A stretch of DNA of 64,000 nt from Bacillota bacterium (GCA_012839805.1 DUMU01000035.1:1-64000); one strand, 5' to 3'; positions 42,109-53,279 are shown, counted from the first letter of the stretch. A program made the numbers and translations. Notes: generated from the letters alone by a model not told the origin.

Positions 42109-43428
42109 ATGAGCGAGAGGGCTAGGGGCGAAGAGGCAGCCGCCGGGAAAGCCGTAGCGCCAGGCGCCGCGGCGGTCCGGGGAACGAGGGACATCTTGCC
42201 GCCCGAAAGCAGCCGGTGGCAGTGGGTGGAGGGCGTGGCCCGGCGAGTGTGCGAGCGCTACGGCTACCGCGAAATACGGACGCCCATCTTCGAGGCGGCG
42301 ACGGTCTTCACCCGCGGGATTGGCGAGGCGACCGACATCGTCGAAAAGGAGATGTACCTCTTTCGTGATCGCGCCGGGCGGGAACTGGCCCTGCGGCCGG
42401 AAGGAACGGCCGGAGTGGTGCGGGCGTTCCTCGAGCACAAGCTCTACGCCGGGCCGCTGCCCGTGAAGCTCTTCTACCTCGGTCCGATGTTCCGCTATGA
42501 ACGACCCCAGGCCGGGCGATACCGGCAGTTCGAGCAATTCGGAGTAGAAGCGTTCGGCAGCGCCGACCCGGCGATAGACGCCGAAATCATCTCTCTAGGG
42601 ATTGCCTTCCTCGAGGCAGTGGGGCTTGACCGTTGGGAACTTCGGCTCAATAGTATCGGTTGTCCTACCTGCCGTGCTGCCTACCGCGAGATGCTGGTCA
42701 CCGAGCTCAGCCCGCGACGCCAGGAGCTTTGCCGCAGTTGCGAGCAGCGGCTGGAACGGAACCCTTTGCGGATTTTAGACTGCAAGGAGCCCGGCTGCCA
42801 GCTGCTGGTAGAGCCGCTACCCGGTTTGGAAAGCTATCTTTGCTCCGACTGCCGGGCCCACTGGGAGACGGTTCAGCACTACCTGGGTGAACTCGGTATC
42901 TCCTATCGTAAGTATCCGCGTCTCGTACGCGGTCTTGACTACTATACCCGCACGGTATTCGAGCTGGTCGGTACCGGGCTTGGCTCGCAGGATGCGCTGC
43001 TGGGCGGCGGGCGCTACGACGGGCTGGTGGAGGCGATGGGAGGACCGAGTGTCCCCGGCATTGGCTTCGCGGCCGGGCTCGACCGTTTGCTGATGAGCCT
43101 GGCCGGCGGCGACGGCCTGCCCCCGGCGGCCGCGGCAACCGACGTGTACGTGGCCCGGGCGGGGGAGGTGCCGATGGGAGCGGTGTTGCAGCTGGCCGAA
43201 AGGCTCCGCCGGGCCGGGATTCGGACGGAGCTCGAATTGGCGGGCCGCAGTTTGAAGGCGCAACTAAAGGTGGCGGACCGGCTGGGAGCCCGGTTCGTGG
43301 TGATAGCCGGAGAGGCCGAATGGGCCCGGGGCCTGGTTACGCTGCGGCGGATGGCCGATGGGCTTCAAGAGGAGGTCGCCCGGACGGAGGTGCCGGGCCG
43401 CCTGTCCGAGCTGATCTCGGAGACCTGA
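42109..43428 (+). CDS. hisS: Histidyl-tRNA synthetase
   Basis: RGTRDILPPES, LRPEGTAGVVRAFLEHKLYAGPLPVKLFYLGPMFRYERPQAGRYRQFEQFGVEAFG, GGRYDGLVEAMGGPSVPGIGFAAGLDRL. Confidence 0.98.
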   Translation: MSERARGEEAAAGKAVAPGAAAVRGTRDILPPESSRWQWVEGVARRVCERYGYREIRTPIFEAATVFTRGIGEATDIVEKEMYLFRDRAGRELALRPEGTAGVVRAFLEHKLYAGPLPVKLFYLGPMFRYERPQAGRYRQFEQFGVEAFGSADPAIDAEIISLGIAFLEAVGLDRWELRLNSIGCPTCRAAYREMLVTELSPRRQELCRSCEQRLERNPLRILDCKEPGCQLLVEPLPGLESYLCSDCRAHWETVQHYLGELGISYRKYPRLVRGLDYYTRTVFELVGTGLGSQDALLGGGRYDGLVEAMGGPSVPGIGFAAGLDRLLMSLAGGDGLPPAAAATDVYVARAGEVPMGAVLQLAERLRRAGIRTELELAGRSLKAQLKVADRLGARFVVIAGEAEWARGLVTLRRMADGLQEEVARTEVPGRLSELISET

Positions 43429-43461
43429 CGCCGGGTGGTGTAGGAGAAGGAGAGTCGAACG

Positions 43462-45321
43462 GTGGACGGAAAAACGGGCGGACGGATCATGGAGCAGCAG
43501 GAGCAGCCCGGGCAGCCGGGGCAACCCGGACGGCCGGGGCTGCAAGGGCAGGGCGAGTGGCGGCGGAGTGCCTGGTGCGGTGAACTGCGAGCCAGCGACG
43601 CGGGCCGGGAGGTAGTGTTAAACGGCTGGGTGGCGCACCGGCGGGACCACGGTGGCCTGATCTTCATCGACCTGCGGGACCGGAGCGGCCTGGTACAGGT
43701 GGTTTTCAACCCGCAAACCGACCCGGAGGCTTTCCGCACCGCCGAGACCCTGCGCCTGGAATACGTCGTCTCGGTGGCGGGTCAGGTCCGGCACCGTAGC
43801 CCCGGTATGGAAAATCCCAAGCTTCCCACCGGCGAGATCGAAGTGGCCGGCCACACCCTGACGGTATTGAGCACGTCCAAGACCCCTCCCTTCGTGCTCG
43901 ACCGAGCCCCCTCGGTGGACGAAAACCTGCGGCTTCGCTACCGCTACCTCGACCTGCGCCGCCCCGAGATGCAGAGAAACCTCGTGCTCCGTCATCGCCT
44001 GGCGCAAAAGACCCGGGAATTCCTGAACGCCCGTGGTTTCCTGGAAATCGAGACGCCCATGCTCACGCGTAGTACGCCGGAGGGAGCCCGGGACTTCCTG
44101 GTTCCCAGCCGGCTGAGTCCGGGGACGTTTTACGCCCTGCCACAGTCACCCCAGCTTTTCAAGCAGCTTTTGATGGTGAGCGGCTTTGAGCGCTACTACC
44201 AGATCGCCCGCTGCTTCCGGGACGAAGATTTACGGGCCGATCGGCAGCCGGAATTTACCCAGATCGATATCGAGATGTCGTTCGTAGAGCGGGAGGACGT
44301 GATGCAGCTCGGAGAAGAGCTGATCGCAACTCTCCTGGGCGAGGTGAATGTACGCGTCGAACTGCCGCTGCGCCGGATTACCTACGGGGAAGCCATGCTC
44401 CGGTACGGGTCCGATAAGCCAGACCTGCGGTTCGGGCTGGAGATTCAAGACGTGTCTCAACTCTTTGCCACCAGCGGCTTCCAGGTATTCGCCCGGGCGG
44501 TGGCAAGCGGCGGGGTAGTGAGGGCTCTTGTATTGCCCGGCGGCAGTGACCTCAGCCGGCGGGAGCTGGACCAGCTGGTGGAGCTCGCTCCCCGTTGGGG
44601 CGCCCGGGGGCTCGTCTGGATGCTGGCCGAGGCGGAAGAGCTGCGTTCACCGATAGCGAAGTACCTGGGGGCCGGCGAGGAGGCGGCGCTACGAAAGCAG
44701 CTCTCGGTTCAGCCGGGCGACCTCATCTGTCTGATGGCCGGGCCCGAAAAGGAGACGGCCATCGCCATGGGAAGGCTCAGGCTTTTCCTGGCTGAGAAGA
44801 AAAACCTCATCCCGCCTGGCCGCTGGGAGCTCGTCTGGGTAGTGGACTTCCCGCTCCTGGAGTGGAATGAGGAGGAACGGAGGCTGGAGGCGGTTCACCA
44901 TCCTTTCACTTCGCCGCGGCAGGAGGACGTTGATTTGCTGGCCACCGAGCCGTTGCGGGTGCGGGCCAACGCTTACGACCTCGTGCTCAACGGGGTAGAG
45001 CTGGGTGGCGGGAGCATCAGGAACCACCGCCGGGAGGTGCAGGAACGGGTTTTCGAGGCCCTCGGCATCTCTCCCGAAGAGGCCCGGGCGAAATTCGGGT
45101 TTCTGCTGGAAGCATTGGAGTATGGTGCCCCGCCCCACGGTGGTATCGCCTTCGGGTTCGACCGGCTGGTGATGTTACTGGCGGGGGAGGAGACAATCCG
45201 GGACGTGATCGCCTTCCCCAAGACGCAAAGCGGGGCCGATCCACTGACCGGAGCGCCGGCCGCGGTTTCGGCGGCCCAGCTCGGGGAGTTGCATATCATT
45301 CCGGAAGTTCCGGTGGCTTAG
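43462..45321 (+). CDS. aspS: Aspartyl-tRNA synthetase
   Basis: VVLNGWVAHRRDHGGLIFIDLRDRSGLVQVVF, ARCFRDEDLRADRQPEFTQIDIEMSFV, GGIAFGFDRLVMLLAGEETIRDVIAFPKTQSG. Confidence 0.98.
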   Translation: MDGKTGGRIMEQQEQPGQPGQPGRPGLQGQGEWRRSAWCGELRASDAGREVVLNGWVAHRRDHGGLIFIDLRDRSGLVQVVFNPQTDPEAFRTAETLRLEYVVSVAGQVRHRSPGMENPKLPTGEIEVAGHTLTVLSTSKTPPFVLDRAPSVDENLRLRYRYLDLRRPEMQRNLVLRHRLAQKTREFLNARGFLEIETPMLTRSTPEGARDFLVPSRLSPGTFYALPQSPQLFKQLLMVSGFERYYQIARCFRDEDLRADRQPEFTQIDIEMSFVEREDVMQLGEELIATLLGEVNVRVELPLRRITYGEAMLRYGSDKPDLRFGLEIQDVSQLFATSGFQVFARAVASGGVVRALVLPGGSDLSRRELDQLVELAPRWGARGLVWMLAEAEELRSPIAKYLGAGEEAALRKQLSVQPGDLICLMAGPEKETAIAMGRLRLFLAEKKNLIPPGRWELVWVVDFPLLEWNEEERRLEAVHHPFTSPRQEDVDLLATEPLRVRANAYDLVLNGVELGGGSIRNHRREVQERVFEALGISPEEARAKFGFLLEALEYGAPPHGGIAFGFDRLVMLLAGEETIRDVIAFPKTQSGADPLTGAPAAVSAAQLGELHIIPEVPVA

Positions 45322-45343
45322 GCGGTAATCCTTCGACTGGACC

Positions 45344-45372
45344 TTGCCACGCCCGGGACGGTGTGCTATCAT
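45344..45372 (+). promoter_or_regulatory. SigmaA-type promoter TTGCCA-N17-TATCAT for 6S RNA
   Basis: -35 45344-45349, 17-bp spacer, -10 45367-45372, just upstream of 6S closing stem. Confidence 0.8.
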
Positions 45373-45379
45373 GTCGCCG

Positions 45380-45580
45380 GAAAGCGAGTTCCCTGCTGTG
45401 TCCGTGATCAAGCCGGCAGATGGTATGCGCCAACACCATCTAAAAGGGATCCGGACTCTGGACACCGAGGGCAGGCCCCCCCTGCTCGGGGAAGCCCGCA
45501 TGGCGTCCAGGAGGAACCCACCTGCCGGGGGCAGGTGCAAACCGGCCGGCACCTAACGGCACGGCGGGGAAATCGTCGAG
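45380..45580 (+). ncRNA. ssrS: 6S RNA (SsrS/BsrA-type)
   Basis: Terminal closing stem: CGAGTTCCCTGCTGTGTCCG pairs with CGGCACGGCGGGGAAATCG; internal hairpins AGATGGT/ACCATCT and CACCTGCC/GGCAGGTG flanking a central bubble; long apical arm (CTGGAC/GTCCAG, CCGAG-GG-CAGG/CCTGCTCGG); synteny aspS – 6S – rrf2 – cysteine desulfurase – mnmA matches B. subtilis bsrA locus. Confidence 0.85.
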
Positions 45581-45584
45581 GGAG

Positions 45585-45614
45585 CCGAGGGGTCTGGCAC
45601 TCCTCGGTTTTTTC
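45585..45614 (+). terminator. Rho-independent terminator of 6S RNA
   Basis: CCGAGGGG-tctggca-CTCCTCGG-TTTTTT. Confidence 0.85.
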
Positions 45615-45779
45615 GCGTTTCCCTACTCGTCTGCTGCCGGTTCATTGCCGCTGGTTCATCGAATTACAGAAGATCGGGTCGAAAATGTGCCTGGCTTGCC
45701 TCCGGCGATGGCGACCCCGGTGGTATACAGCTCGGGTGCAGGGTTCAGGTTGGTTGGGCCGGGTTAGGTTGAGCCGGGT

Positions 45780-45808
45780 TTGACGCCGGGGGAGGCCGGG
45801 CGTATCAT
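45780..45808 (+). promoter_or_regulatory. SigmaA-type promoter TTGACG-N17-TATCAT
   Basis: -35 45780-45785, -10 45803-45808; upstream of rrf2-cysteine desulfurase-mnmA. Confidence 0.75.
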
Positions 45809-45936
45809 GGGAAGGGAAAGGCGAGCAATCTGCTCGGGATTGGTGCGCCCGGTGCGGCCGCTCGCAGGCGCGACGGGGGAACGGGGCGACCTGGCAGGAG
45901 ACGGAACACGCAAACGGGCTATGGGGGCGGGGATCC

Positions 45937-46389
45937 ATGAGGATATCGACCAGGGGAGAATACGGCCTGCGAGCCATGGTGGAGCTCGCGCTCCGCGCCG
46001 GGCAGGGACCGGTCCCGCTCAAGGCAATAGCCGAAAGCCAGGGCATCTCCGAGCCATATCTCGAGCAGTTGATGGGCACGTTACGGAAGGCGGGACTGGT
46101 AAATAGCGTGCGGGGGGCGCAGGGAGGCTATGAACTCGCCCGCCGGCCGGAGCAGGTGAAGGCGGGAGACGTGGTCCGGGCACTGGAGGGTCCGATCGTC
46201 CCCTGGGAGTGCGTGGACGAAAGCAGCGGGGCGGTTTGCCTGCTGACGGAGGGCTGTTCTACCCGCCTCCTCTGGAAGAAGCTGCAAGATGCCATCGAAG
46301 CGGTGCTGGACTCCGTGACCCTGGCCGACCTGGTAGAAGAGCAGCAGCGACTTCGAGTGCAGGGGGGCGCGCTGCTGTTCGACATCTGA
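45937..46389 (+). CDS. Rrf2 family transcriptional regulator (IscR/CymR-like)
   Basis: MRISTRGEYGLRAMVELALRAGQGPVPLKAIAESQGISEPYLEQLMGTLRKAGLVNSVRGAQGGYELARRPEQV. Confidence 0.95.
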   Translation: MRISTRGEYGLRAMVELALRAGQGPVPLKAIAESQGISEPYLEQLMGTLRKAGLVNSVRGAQGGYELARRPEQVKAGDVVRALEGPIVPWECVDESSGAVCLLTEGCSTRLLWKKLQDAIEAVLDSVTLADLVEEQQRLRVQGGALLFDI

Positions 46390-46409
46390 ACTTCGGAAGC
46401 GAGGGGAAC

Positions 46410-47624
46410 ATGCCGGGCGAGCGGATCGAGCGGATTTACTTGGATCATGCGGCCACGACCCCTCTTCGTCCCGAGGTAGTCGAGGCCATGCGGCCGTTTG
46501 CCCAGGAAGTATTTGGTAACCCTTCCTCGTTGCATGCCCGTGGCCGGGAGGCAAGGCGCCGGGTCGACGAGGCCCGGGACCGTATCGCGGCCATTTTGCG
46601 TTGCCGTCCGGGAGAGATCTACTTTACCAGCGGGGGCAGCGAGTCCGACACCTGGGCGTTGATGGGTTCAGTGGTAGCCGCGCGGGAGCGGGGCGACCCG
46701 CGCCGGCGGATCATGGTCTCCGCGGTGGAACACCGGGCGGTGCTGGACACAGCCGAAGCCCTGGCCCGCAGCGGGGTGAACGTGGACTACCTCCCCGTCG
46801 ACCGGTTCGGGCGGATAGCAGTGGACGAAGTGGTCGAGCGGGTGGAGCGGCAGAAGGACACCCTGCTCGTGGCGGTGATGTACGCCAACAACGAGGTGGG
46901 GACGATCCAGCCCGTGCGGGAGCTGGGTGCCCGCCTGCGTGAACTGGGAGTTCTATTCTTCGTCGACGCAGTCCAGGCCCCCGGCTATCTGCCTTTAGAC
47001 TTGCAGGAGCTGCCTTGCGATCTACTGGCCCTCTCCGCTCACAAGTTCAACGGCCCCAAGGGAGCAGGACTTCTCTACGTTCGCCGCGGGGTAGAGATCG
47101 CGCCGCTGGTTCACGGCGGGGCCCAGGAGCGAGGCCGCCGGGGCGGTACGGAGAACGTGGCCGGGGTGGTGGGGATGGCGGTCGCGCTGGAGCTGGCCGA
47201 GGGCGAGCGGCCGGCCGAAGCCAAGCGAGTGGCCGCACTTCGGGATCGCTTGTTCGCCTTGATCCGGAAGGCTCTGCCCGACACGCGGTGTCATGGTCAC
47301 CCGGCGGAACGGCTGCCCAACAACCTAAACCTCTCCTGGCCCGGAGTCGCTAGCGATACGCTCCTCCTCGCCCTGGACCTCGCCGGGGTGGAAGCTTCCA
47401 GCGGGGCGGCCTGCAGCGCGGGGGCGCTCACCGAGTCCCACGTCCTCACGGCCATGGGGGTGAGAGAGGCCGAGGCGGGGGGGCCGTTGCGGTTGAGCCT
47501 GGGACGGGGCAACACCGAGGCCGAAATCGACGAAGCCGCCCGCCGCATCGTCGCGGCAGTCGAGGCGGTGCGGGAACGCAGGCAAAGCGCGGGGGGAGCC
47601 GGAGAGCCAGATGGTAGACGGTAG
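46410..47624 (+). CDS. Cysteine desulfurase (IscS/NifS family)
   Basis: [77 protein letters not shown]. Confidence 0.97.
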   Translation: MPGERIERIYLDHAATTPLRPEVVEAMRPFAQEVFGNPSSLHARGREARRRVDEARDRIAAILRCRPGEIYFTSGGSESDTWALMGSVVAARERGDPRRRIMVSAVEHRAVLDTAEALARSGVNVDYLPVDRFGRIAVDEVVERVERQKDTLLVAVMYANNEVGTIQPVRELGARLRELGVLFFVDAVQAPGYLPLDLQELPCDLLALSAHKFNGPKGAGLLYVRRGVEIAPLVHGGAQERGRRGGTENVAGVVGMAVALELAEGERPAEAKRVAALRDRLFALIRKALPDTRCHGHPAERLPNNLNLSWPGVASDTLLLALDLAGVEASSGAACSAGALTESHVLTAMGVREAEAGGPLRLSLGRGNTEAEIDEAARRIVAAVEAVRERRQSAGGAGEPDGRR

Positions 47625-48909
47625 GGAAGACGGCCTGGTGATCGGAATGACCGGCGAGCAAGAGTCCCTGGAGGCCGCGAGAGACCGGGTTCGGGTCGAA
47701 CTTGCCCGCGTCGCAGGTCGAGGTCCTCTGGCTCCCCGCGGGCGGCGGGTGGTGGCCGCTATGAGCGGCGGAGTGGATTCATCGGTGGCGGCCGCCCTGC
47801 TGGTCGAGGCCGGATTCCAGGTGATCGGTATCACCTTGCAGCTCTGGCCGGAATGGCTGCCGCCGGACCACGAGGGCGGATGCTGTTCACTGGGGGCGGT
47901 GGAGGATGCCCGCCGGGTGGCCAACACGCTGGGCATACCCTATTACGTCCTCAACCTGAGCGAAGCTTTCGAGGAAGTGGTGATCCGGCCGTTCACCCGG
48001 GAATACCTGGGCGGCCGGACGCCCAATCCTTGTTTGGTCTGCAATCGGGAGATCAAGTTTGGTGTTCTACTGGAAAAGGCTCGTGAACTGGGGGCCGGCT
48101 ACGTGGCCACCGGCCATTATGCCCGGATTGGCTGGGATGAGCGACGAAAACGCTATCTGTTGCGTGCGGGAATCGATTCCAGTAAGGACCAGAGCTATGC
48201 ACTCTACGCCCTTACGCAAGAACAGCTGGCCTGCACCCTCACTCCTTTGGGCGTCCTTACCAAGAAGAGAGTGCGGGAGCTCGCAACCGCGCTGGGATTG
48301 GTGACGGCCCGCAAACCGGAAAGCCAGGAGATCTGTTTCATACCCGGCAACGATTACCGCCGCTTTTTGCGAGAGTACGCGGGGGTGGCGGAAAACCCGG
48401 GCCCGATCGTGGATCGGCAGGGGCGCAGGCTCGGAACGCACCGGGGAGTCGCCTTCTATACGGTAGGGCAACGGCACGGATTGGGGTTGCCGGGCCCGGA
48501 GCCGTACTACGTGCTGGAGATCGATGCCCGGCGGAATCGCCTGGTGGTCGGGAGGCGGGAGGAAGCCAGGGGAGCAGTGCTGCTCGCGAAGGATGTTAAC
48601 CTCATTTCCCAGGTCGAGGTTCCCCCGGAAGGGCTCAAGGTTTGGGCCAAGGTACGCTACCGGGTACCCAAGGCCGAGGCGCGGATCATGCCGGCGGGGC
48701 CGGATACCTCGTGGATGTGGACTTGTTTTGCGGAGCCCCAATGGGCCATCACTCCCGGCCAGGCGGTGGTCTGGTACGAAGCCGGGGACGAGGCGGATAT
48801 CGTAGTCGGTGGTGGTACCATCGCGGACGCAACTGAGCTCGCCGCGAAAGCCGGGAATACTACTCCCGATGACGCCGGTTGCCGATGGGAAGGTGGAGTT
48901 AAATGGTGA
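47611..48909 (+). CDS. mnmA: tRNA-specific 2-thiouridylase
   Basis: [73 protein letters not shown]. Confidence 0.97.
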   Translation: MVDGREDGLVIGMTGEQESLEAARDRVRVELARVAGRGPLAPRGRRVVAAMSGGVDSSVAAALLVEAGFQVIGITLQLWPEWLPPDHEGGCCSLGAVEDARRVANTLGIPYYVLNLSEAFEEVVIRPFTREYLGGRTPNPCLVCNREIKFGVLLEKARELGAGYVATGHYARIGWDERRKRYLLRAGIDSSKDQSYALYALTQEQLACTLTPLGVLTKKRVRELATALGLVTARKPESQEICFIPGNDYRRFLREYAGVAENPGPIVDRQGRRLGTHRGVAFYTVGQRHGLGLPGPEPYYVLEIDARRNRLVVGRREEARGAVLLAKDVNLISQVEVPPEGLKVWAKVRYRVPKAEARIMPAGPDTSWMWTCFAEPQWAITPGQAVVWYEAGDEADIVVGGGTIADATELAAKAGNTTPDDAGCRWEGGVKW

Positions 48910-49058
48910 ACCGTTTCTGGCAGGGTGTGCTCATGGGAGTAGTGCTCGGTATCGTCATGAGCTTGCGTTATCTGCAACGGGGCACGTCCGCCGAAACGGA
49001 GACCGTGCCGCGGCGGGTGATGGCGCGGCTTGCCGTGCCTTCGCTGAGGCGAGGTTAG
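48903..49058 (+). CDS. Small single-TM protein (51 aa), not in the ORF track
   Basis: [54 protein letters not shown] overlaps mnmA stop (AAATGGTGA), YtxH-like hydrophobic N-terminus. Confidence 0.6.
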   Translation: MVNRFWQGVLMGVVLGIVMSLRYLQRGTSAETETVPRRVMARLAVPSLRRG

Positions 49059-49087
49059 GCAGTACGACCTTCGGGGAGGAAAGCGGC

Positions 49088-50275
49088 GTGCCCGGGCGTG
49101 CCGTCTCCCGCTTCGGCGCGATAGCGGTCGCGGTCGCAGCGGTGGTCGGCCTCGCCCTTCTTTACTACCTGCGCACGCTCGTCCTACCTTTCATGCTCGC
49201 CCTCTTCCTGGCCTATCTGGTCTCGCCCCTGGTGGACCGGCTGGAACGGGCAGGAGCGGGGCGGGCGGCCGCGTCCGGTATCGTGCTGGCCTCCCTGCTG
49301 GCCGGAGTGGTGGCCGGGGGGGTGTTGCTCCTGCCGGCCTTGGGCCGGGAGGTGGGCCGGGTGGTGGCGCAGGTTCCCCCGGGTACGAGCCCGGCGGGGT
49401 GGCTTACGGGATGGACGACCGGGATGATGCCGGGACCGTGGCGGGGGCTGGCGGGGCAGCTCAACGCGGGAATAGAAAGATGGATGAGGCAGTTCACCGG
49501 CCGCGTGGTAGCCTCCGGCGGGGAATTCGCCAGCATGGCGTATGCGCTGCTCTTCGTGCCGTTCATCGCCTACTATTTCCTGCTCGACCGTGGTCGCCTG
49601 GGGCTTGGCGTCCTGCGACGTCTACCGCCCCCATGGCGGCCTCATGTGGCGGTACTGGGCGCAGAGATCGGCGCCACGCTGGCCGGGTTCGTGCGGGGCC
49701 AGGTGCTAGTATCGGCCCTGGTAGGGGTGGCGACGGCGCTGGCCATGGCTGCCTTACGAGTTCCCTTTCCACTCCTGATCGGGGTCTTGGCGGGGCTCCT
49801 GGACGTGATCCCGTACTTCGGACCGGTCATAGCGGCGGTTCCGGCGGTGGTGGTAGGGTTTTCGGTTTCCTCGTGGACGCCGGTCTTCGTCGTTCTGACC
49901 TTCTTTGCCATCCACCAGCTGGAGAGTGTCTTCCTCGTTCCACGAGTCATGGGAAGTCTGACCGGTCTGCACCCCCTCGCGGTGCTGGCGGCCATCCTGG
50001 CCGGAGAGCAGGTCCTGGGATTGACCGGAATGCTCCTCGCCGTACCCGCTGCCGCCTGCGTGCGTATCCTGGTCGACTACTGGACGTTCCGCCGGGGTAC
50101 GGGTGGTGCGCCAGGGGCGGTGGCCGGGGCAGACGGCACCCGCCAGGCCGGCAAGGCAAGCTCCGGTCGCGTTGACAAGCTGGGTTCTCATGGATATGAT
50201 GGGGAAGATTCAGTCCAGGGTAGGGGCAGGGGGGATACTCCCGCCGCCGTGCGGGAGACCAGATGCGACGACTGA
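49088..50275 (+). CDS. AI-2E family transporter
   Basis: LLYYLRTLVLPFMLALFLAYLVSPLVDRLERAGAGRAAASGIVLASLL ... PLLIGVLAGLLDVIPYFGPVIAAVPAV ... QLESVFLVPRVMGSLTGLHPLAVL. Confidence 0.95.
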   Translation: MPGRAVSRFGAIAVAVAAVVGLALLYYLRTLVLPFMLALFLAYLVSPLVDRLERAGAGRAAASGIVLASLLAGVVAGGVLLLPALGREVGRVVAQVPPGTSPAGWLTGWTTGMMPGPWRGLAGQLNAGIERWMRQFTGRVVASGGEFASMAYALLFVPFIAYYFLLDRGRLGLGVLRRLPPPWRPHVAVLGAEIGATLAGFVRGQVLVSALVGVATALAMAALRVPFPLLIGVLAGLLDVIPYFGPVIAAVPAVVVGFSVSSWTPVFVVLTFFAIHQLESVFLVPRVMGSLTGLHPLAVLAAILAGEQVLGLTGMLLAVPAAACVRILVDYWTFRRGTGGAPGAVAGADGTRQAGKASSGRVDKLGSHGYDGEDSVQGRGRGDTPAAVRETRCDD

Positions 50276-52923
50276 GCGGCAACGAGCTACGGGAAGAATA
50301 CCTTCGTTTTTTCGAGGGTAAGGGGCACCTGCGTCTGCCCAGCGCCTCGCTGGTTCCGGAGAACGATCCTACCTTGCTTTTCACCGGAGCCGGGATGGTG
50401 CCCTTCAAACCTTACTTCCTGGGCCGGGCCAGCCCCCCACATCCCCGGCTGACCACCTGCCAGCGGTGCTTGCGCACCGCCGATATCGACCGAGTCGGCA
50501 CCACCGCCCGGCACGCCACCTTCTTCGAGATGCTGGGAAACTTCTCCTTCGGCGACTACTTCAAGGAAGAGGCGATTGGCTGGGCCTGGGAGTTCATCAC
50601 CCGTCATTTGGAGCTCCCGCGGGAACGCCTCTGGGTGACCGTCTATCAGGACGATGACGAGGCGGCGGCGCTCTGGGAGCGGATAGCCGGCATACCCCCT
50701 GCACGCATCGTTCGCCTGGGCAAGGAAGACAACTTCTGGGAGATCGGAGTAGGCCCGTGCGGTCCTTGTTCCGAGATATACCTGGACCGCGGACCTGATC
50801 GAGGTTGCGGCCACCCCGATTGTAAGCCGGGCTGCCATTGCGACCGGTTCATGGAATTCTGGAACCTGGTTTTCATTCAATACTTCAAGAATGAAACTGG
50901 CGAATACCTGCCGCTGGAACGCAAAGGAATCGATACCGGTATGGGGCTGGAGCGGATGGCCGCCCTGTTGCAAGGGGTCGAGAGTATCTTCGACATCGAC
51001 CTCGTCCGCCCGGTCCTCGACCAGGTAGCCCGGACGGCGGGTATACCGTACGGGGCGTCGCCGGAGAAAGACGTCTCCCTGCGTGTCATCACCGATCACG
51101 TGCGGGGCGCCACGTTTCTCATCGCCGATGGGGTGTTGCCGGGAAACGAAGGACGCGGCTATGTGTTGCGCCGCCTAATCCGGCGCGCGATCCGGCACGG
51201 GCGGCTCCTGGGCATCGAACGCCCCTTCCTGGACGCGATCGCAGGTACGATGGTGGGCGTGATGGAGCCGGCCTACCCCGAGTTGAGGGAGCACACTCCC
51301 AGGATCCGCGAGGTTTTGCGTACTGAAGAGGCCCGTTTCCGCGCTACGCTGGATCAGGGGACCCAGCTCCTTGAGCAGCTGCTCGAGCGGCTGCGGGCCG
51401 AGGGGAAGAGGGTGTTGCCGGGAGAGGACGCCTTCCGCCTCTACGACACTTACGGATTTCCCTTCGAGCTGACGAAGGAGGTCGCGACCGAGTCCGGCTT
51501 TACCGTAGACAAGTCCGGGTTCGACGCGGCGATGGAGCGGCAGCGGGAAAGGGCGCGAGCCACCCGGGGCGAGATGAGCTACCTGGGGGGCGAGGACGAC
51601 GCCTGGGCCCGGTTGGCAGAAAGGCTCCGCAGCGAGTTCACCGGGTATCAGAAGACCTCTGACGCTACCACCATCCTGGCGCTTAGCCGGGAGGGACAGC
51701 TGGTAGATGAGCTCGTCACCGGTGAACGGGGTGAGATGGTCCTGGCGTCGACTCCGTTTTATGGTGAAGCGGGCGGTCAGGTGGGTGACACAGGGACGAT
51801 CACCGGCCCGAGCGGGCAATTCGTGGTCGAGGACACCCAGCGGCCGGCGGCAGGTTTGATAGTTCACGTGGGCAAGGTGGTCTCGGGACGGCTGCGCATG
51901 GGTGAAGAGGTGGTTGCTTCGGTGGATGCGCAGGACCGGATGGACACGGCGCGCAACCACACCGCCACCCATCTGCTGCACAAAGCTTTGCGGGAGATTC
52001 TGGGTGAGCACGTGCGGCAAGCAGGGTCGCTGGTAGCTCCCGACCGGCTCCGTTTCGATTTCTCCCAGGGACGGCCGGTAGAGCCTGCCGAGCTGGTGAG
52101 GATCGAACGGCTGGTGAACGAGAAGATCCTGGCCGACCTGCCCGTGACCGTAGAGGAGCTCCCCATCGAAGAGGCGCTCCGCCGGGGAGCGATGGCGCTC
52201 TTTGGGGAGAAGTACGGTGATGTGGTACGGGTAGTGTCGGTAGGCGATTTCTCCATGGAACTGTGTGGCGGTACCCACGTACGACGGACCGGGGAGATCG
52301 GGCTTTTCAAGATCACGGCGGAAGAGAGCACGGGGGCAGGAATCCGCCGTATCGAGGCGGTGACCGGCCGGCGGGCGCTGGCGCTGGTAGAGGAGAGGTT
52401 CGCGCTCCTCGGTCGAGTGGCGGCTTTGCTCGAGACGAATGTCGATGAGGTGACTTCCCGGGTGGAGCGACTCCTGGGCCAGTGGCGGGATCTGAACCGG
52501 GAGTATCAGGTGCTGACGGAACGTTTGGCCGAAAAGACCGCCGACGACCTGGCCGAAAGGGCCAAGGACATCGGGGGCATGCGACTCCTGGTAGCCACGG
52601 TGAAGGGTTTTGATCCCGACGGTCTGCTCGCCCTGGGCGACCGGTTACAGGCGCGGCTGGGAGAGTCGGTGCTGCTTCTAGCCTCCATCGATGGACAGCA
52701 GGCGCATCTCGTGACCCGGGTGAGCCGGGGTCTGGCCGGTGCCGGTCTCGACGCCGGGCGGCTGGTACGCGAGGTGGCGGAACGGGCCGGCGGGCGGGGT
52801 GGGGGCCGCCGCGAGCTGGGTCGAGGGGCGGCCCGGGATTTGCGGGCGCTGCCGGCGGCGCTGGACAGTGTGGCGGAAAAGGTTGCCAGCCAGTTGCGCG
52901 CTCTCGATCTGTCCCATCACTAG
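50263..52923 (+). CDS. alaS: Alanyl-tRNA synthetase
   Basis: [62 protein letters not shown]-type ([18 protein letters not shown]); [16 protein letters not shown]. Confidence 0.98.
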   Translation: MRRLSGNELREEYLRFFEGKGHLRLPSASLVPENDPTLLFTGAGMVPFKPYFLGRASPPHPRLTTCQRCLRTADIDRVGTTARHATFFEMLGNFSFGDYFKEEAIGWAWEFITRHLELPRERLWVTVYQDDDEAAALWERIAGIPPARIVRLGKEDNFWEIGVGPCGPCSEIYLDRGPDRGCGHPDCKPGCHCDRFMEFWNLVFIQYFKNETGEYLPLERKGIDTGMGLERMAALLQGVESIFDIDLVRPVLDQVARTAGIPYGASPEKDVSLRVITDHVRGATFLIADGVLPGNEGRGYVLRRLIRRAIRHGRLLGIERPFLDAIAGTMVGVMEPAYPELREHTPRIREVLRTEEARFRATLDQGTQLLEQLLERLRAEGKRVLPGEDAFRLYDTYGFPFELTKEVATESGFTVDKSGFDAAMERQRERARATRGEMSYLGGEDDAWARLAERLRSEFTGYQKTSDATTILALSREGQLVDELVTGERGEMVLASTPFYGEAGGQVGDTGTITGPSGQFVVEDTQRPAAGLIVHVGKVVSGRLRMGEEVVASVDAQDRMDTARNHTATHLLHKALREILGEHVRQAGSLVAPDRLRFDFSQGRPVEPAELVRIERLVNEKILADLPVTVEELPIEEALRRGAMALFGEKYGDVVRVVSVGDFSMELCGGTHVRRTGEIGLFKITAEESTGAGIRRIEAVTGRRALALVEERFALLGRVAALLETNVDEVTSRVERLLGQWRDLNREYQVLTERLAEKTADDLAERAKDIGGMRLLVATVKGFDPDGLLALGDRLQARLGESVLLLASIDGQQAHLVTRVSRGLAGAGLDAGRLVREVAERAGGRGGGRRELGRGAARDLRALPAALDSVAEKVASQLRALDLSHH

Positions 52924-52961
52924 ACGTCACCAGGCAGGTTCATCCGAGGGGAGGGAGACCG

Positions 52962-53279
52962 GTGGCAAAAGAGGGGGAGACGGCAGGAGGCCCGCCCTCG
53001 CGTACCCGTGGGCACGGTTGGCAAGAGGAGACCGTGATCTTCCGCCCGCGACCGGAGGAGCAACCGAACCGGGCAAGTGATGTGTTGCGCCAGGTTTATC
53101 GGGCCCTGAAGGAAAAGGGTTACGACCCCGTGAGCCAGCTGGTCGGTTATCTCTTGTCCGGTGATCCCACCTACATTACGAGCCATGCCGGGGCCCGTTC
53201 ACTCATCCGAACCGTGGAACGAGACGAACTATTAGAGGAGCTCCTGCGTACCTTTATCCGGCAGGAGCAGCAAGGATGA
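52962..53279 (+). CDS. ireB: IreB family regulatory protein (DUF965)
   Basis: [55 protein letters not shown]; between alaS and ruvX. Confidence 0.95.
   Translation: MAKEGETAGGPPSRTRGHGWQEETVIFRPRPEEQPNRASDVLRQVYRALKEKGYDPVSQLVGYLLSGDPTYITSHAGARSLIRTVERDELLEELLRTFIRQEQQG

Noticed and set aside
45344-45783. ORFs 45344-45556 and 45361-45783 as proteins
   Set aside because: They coincide with the 6S RNA promoter, RNA body and terminator and have no protein family features.
50100-50262. T-box riboswitch upstream of alaS
   Set aside because: alaS start overlaps the end of the AI-2E permease ORF and no T-box core (e.g. TGGNACCGCG) or antiterminator was seen.
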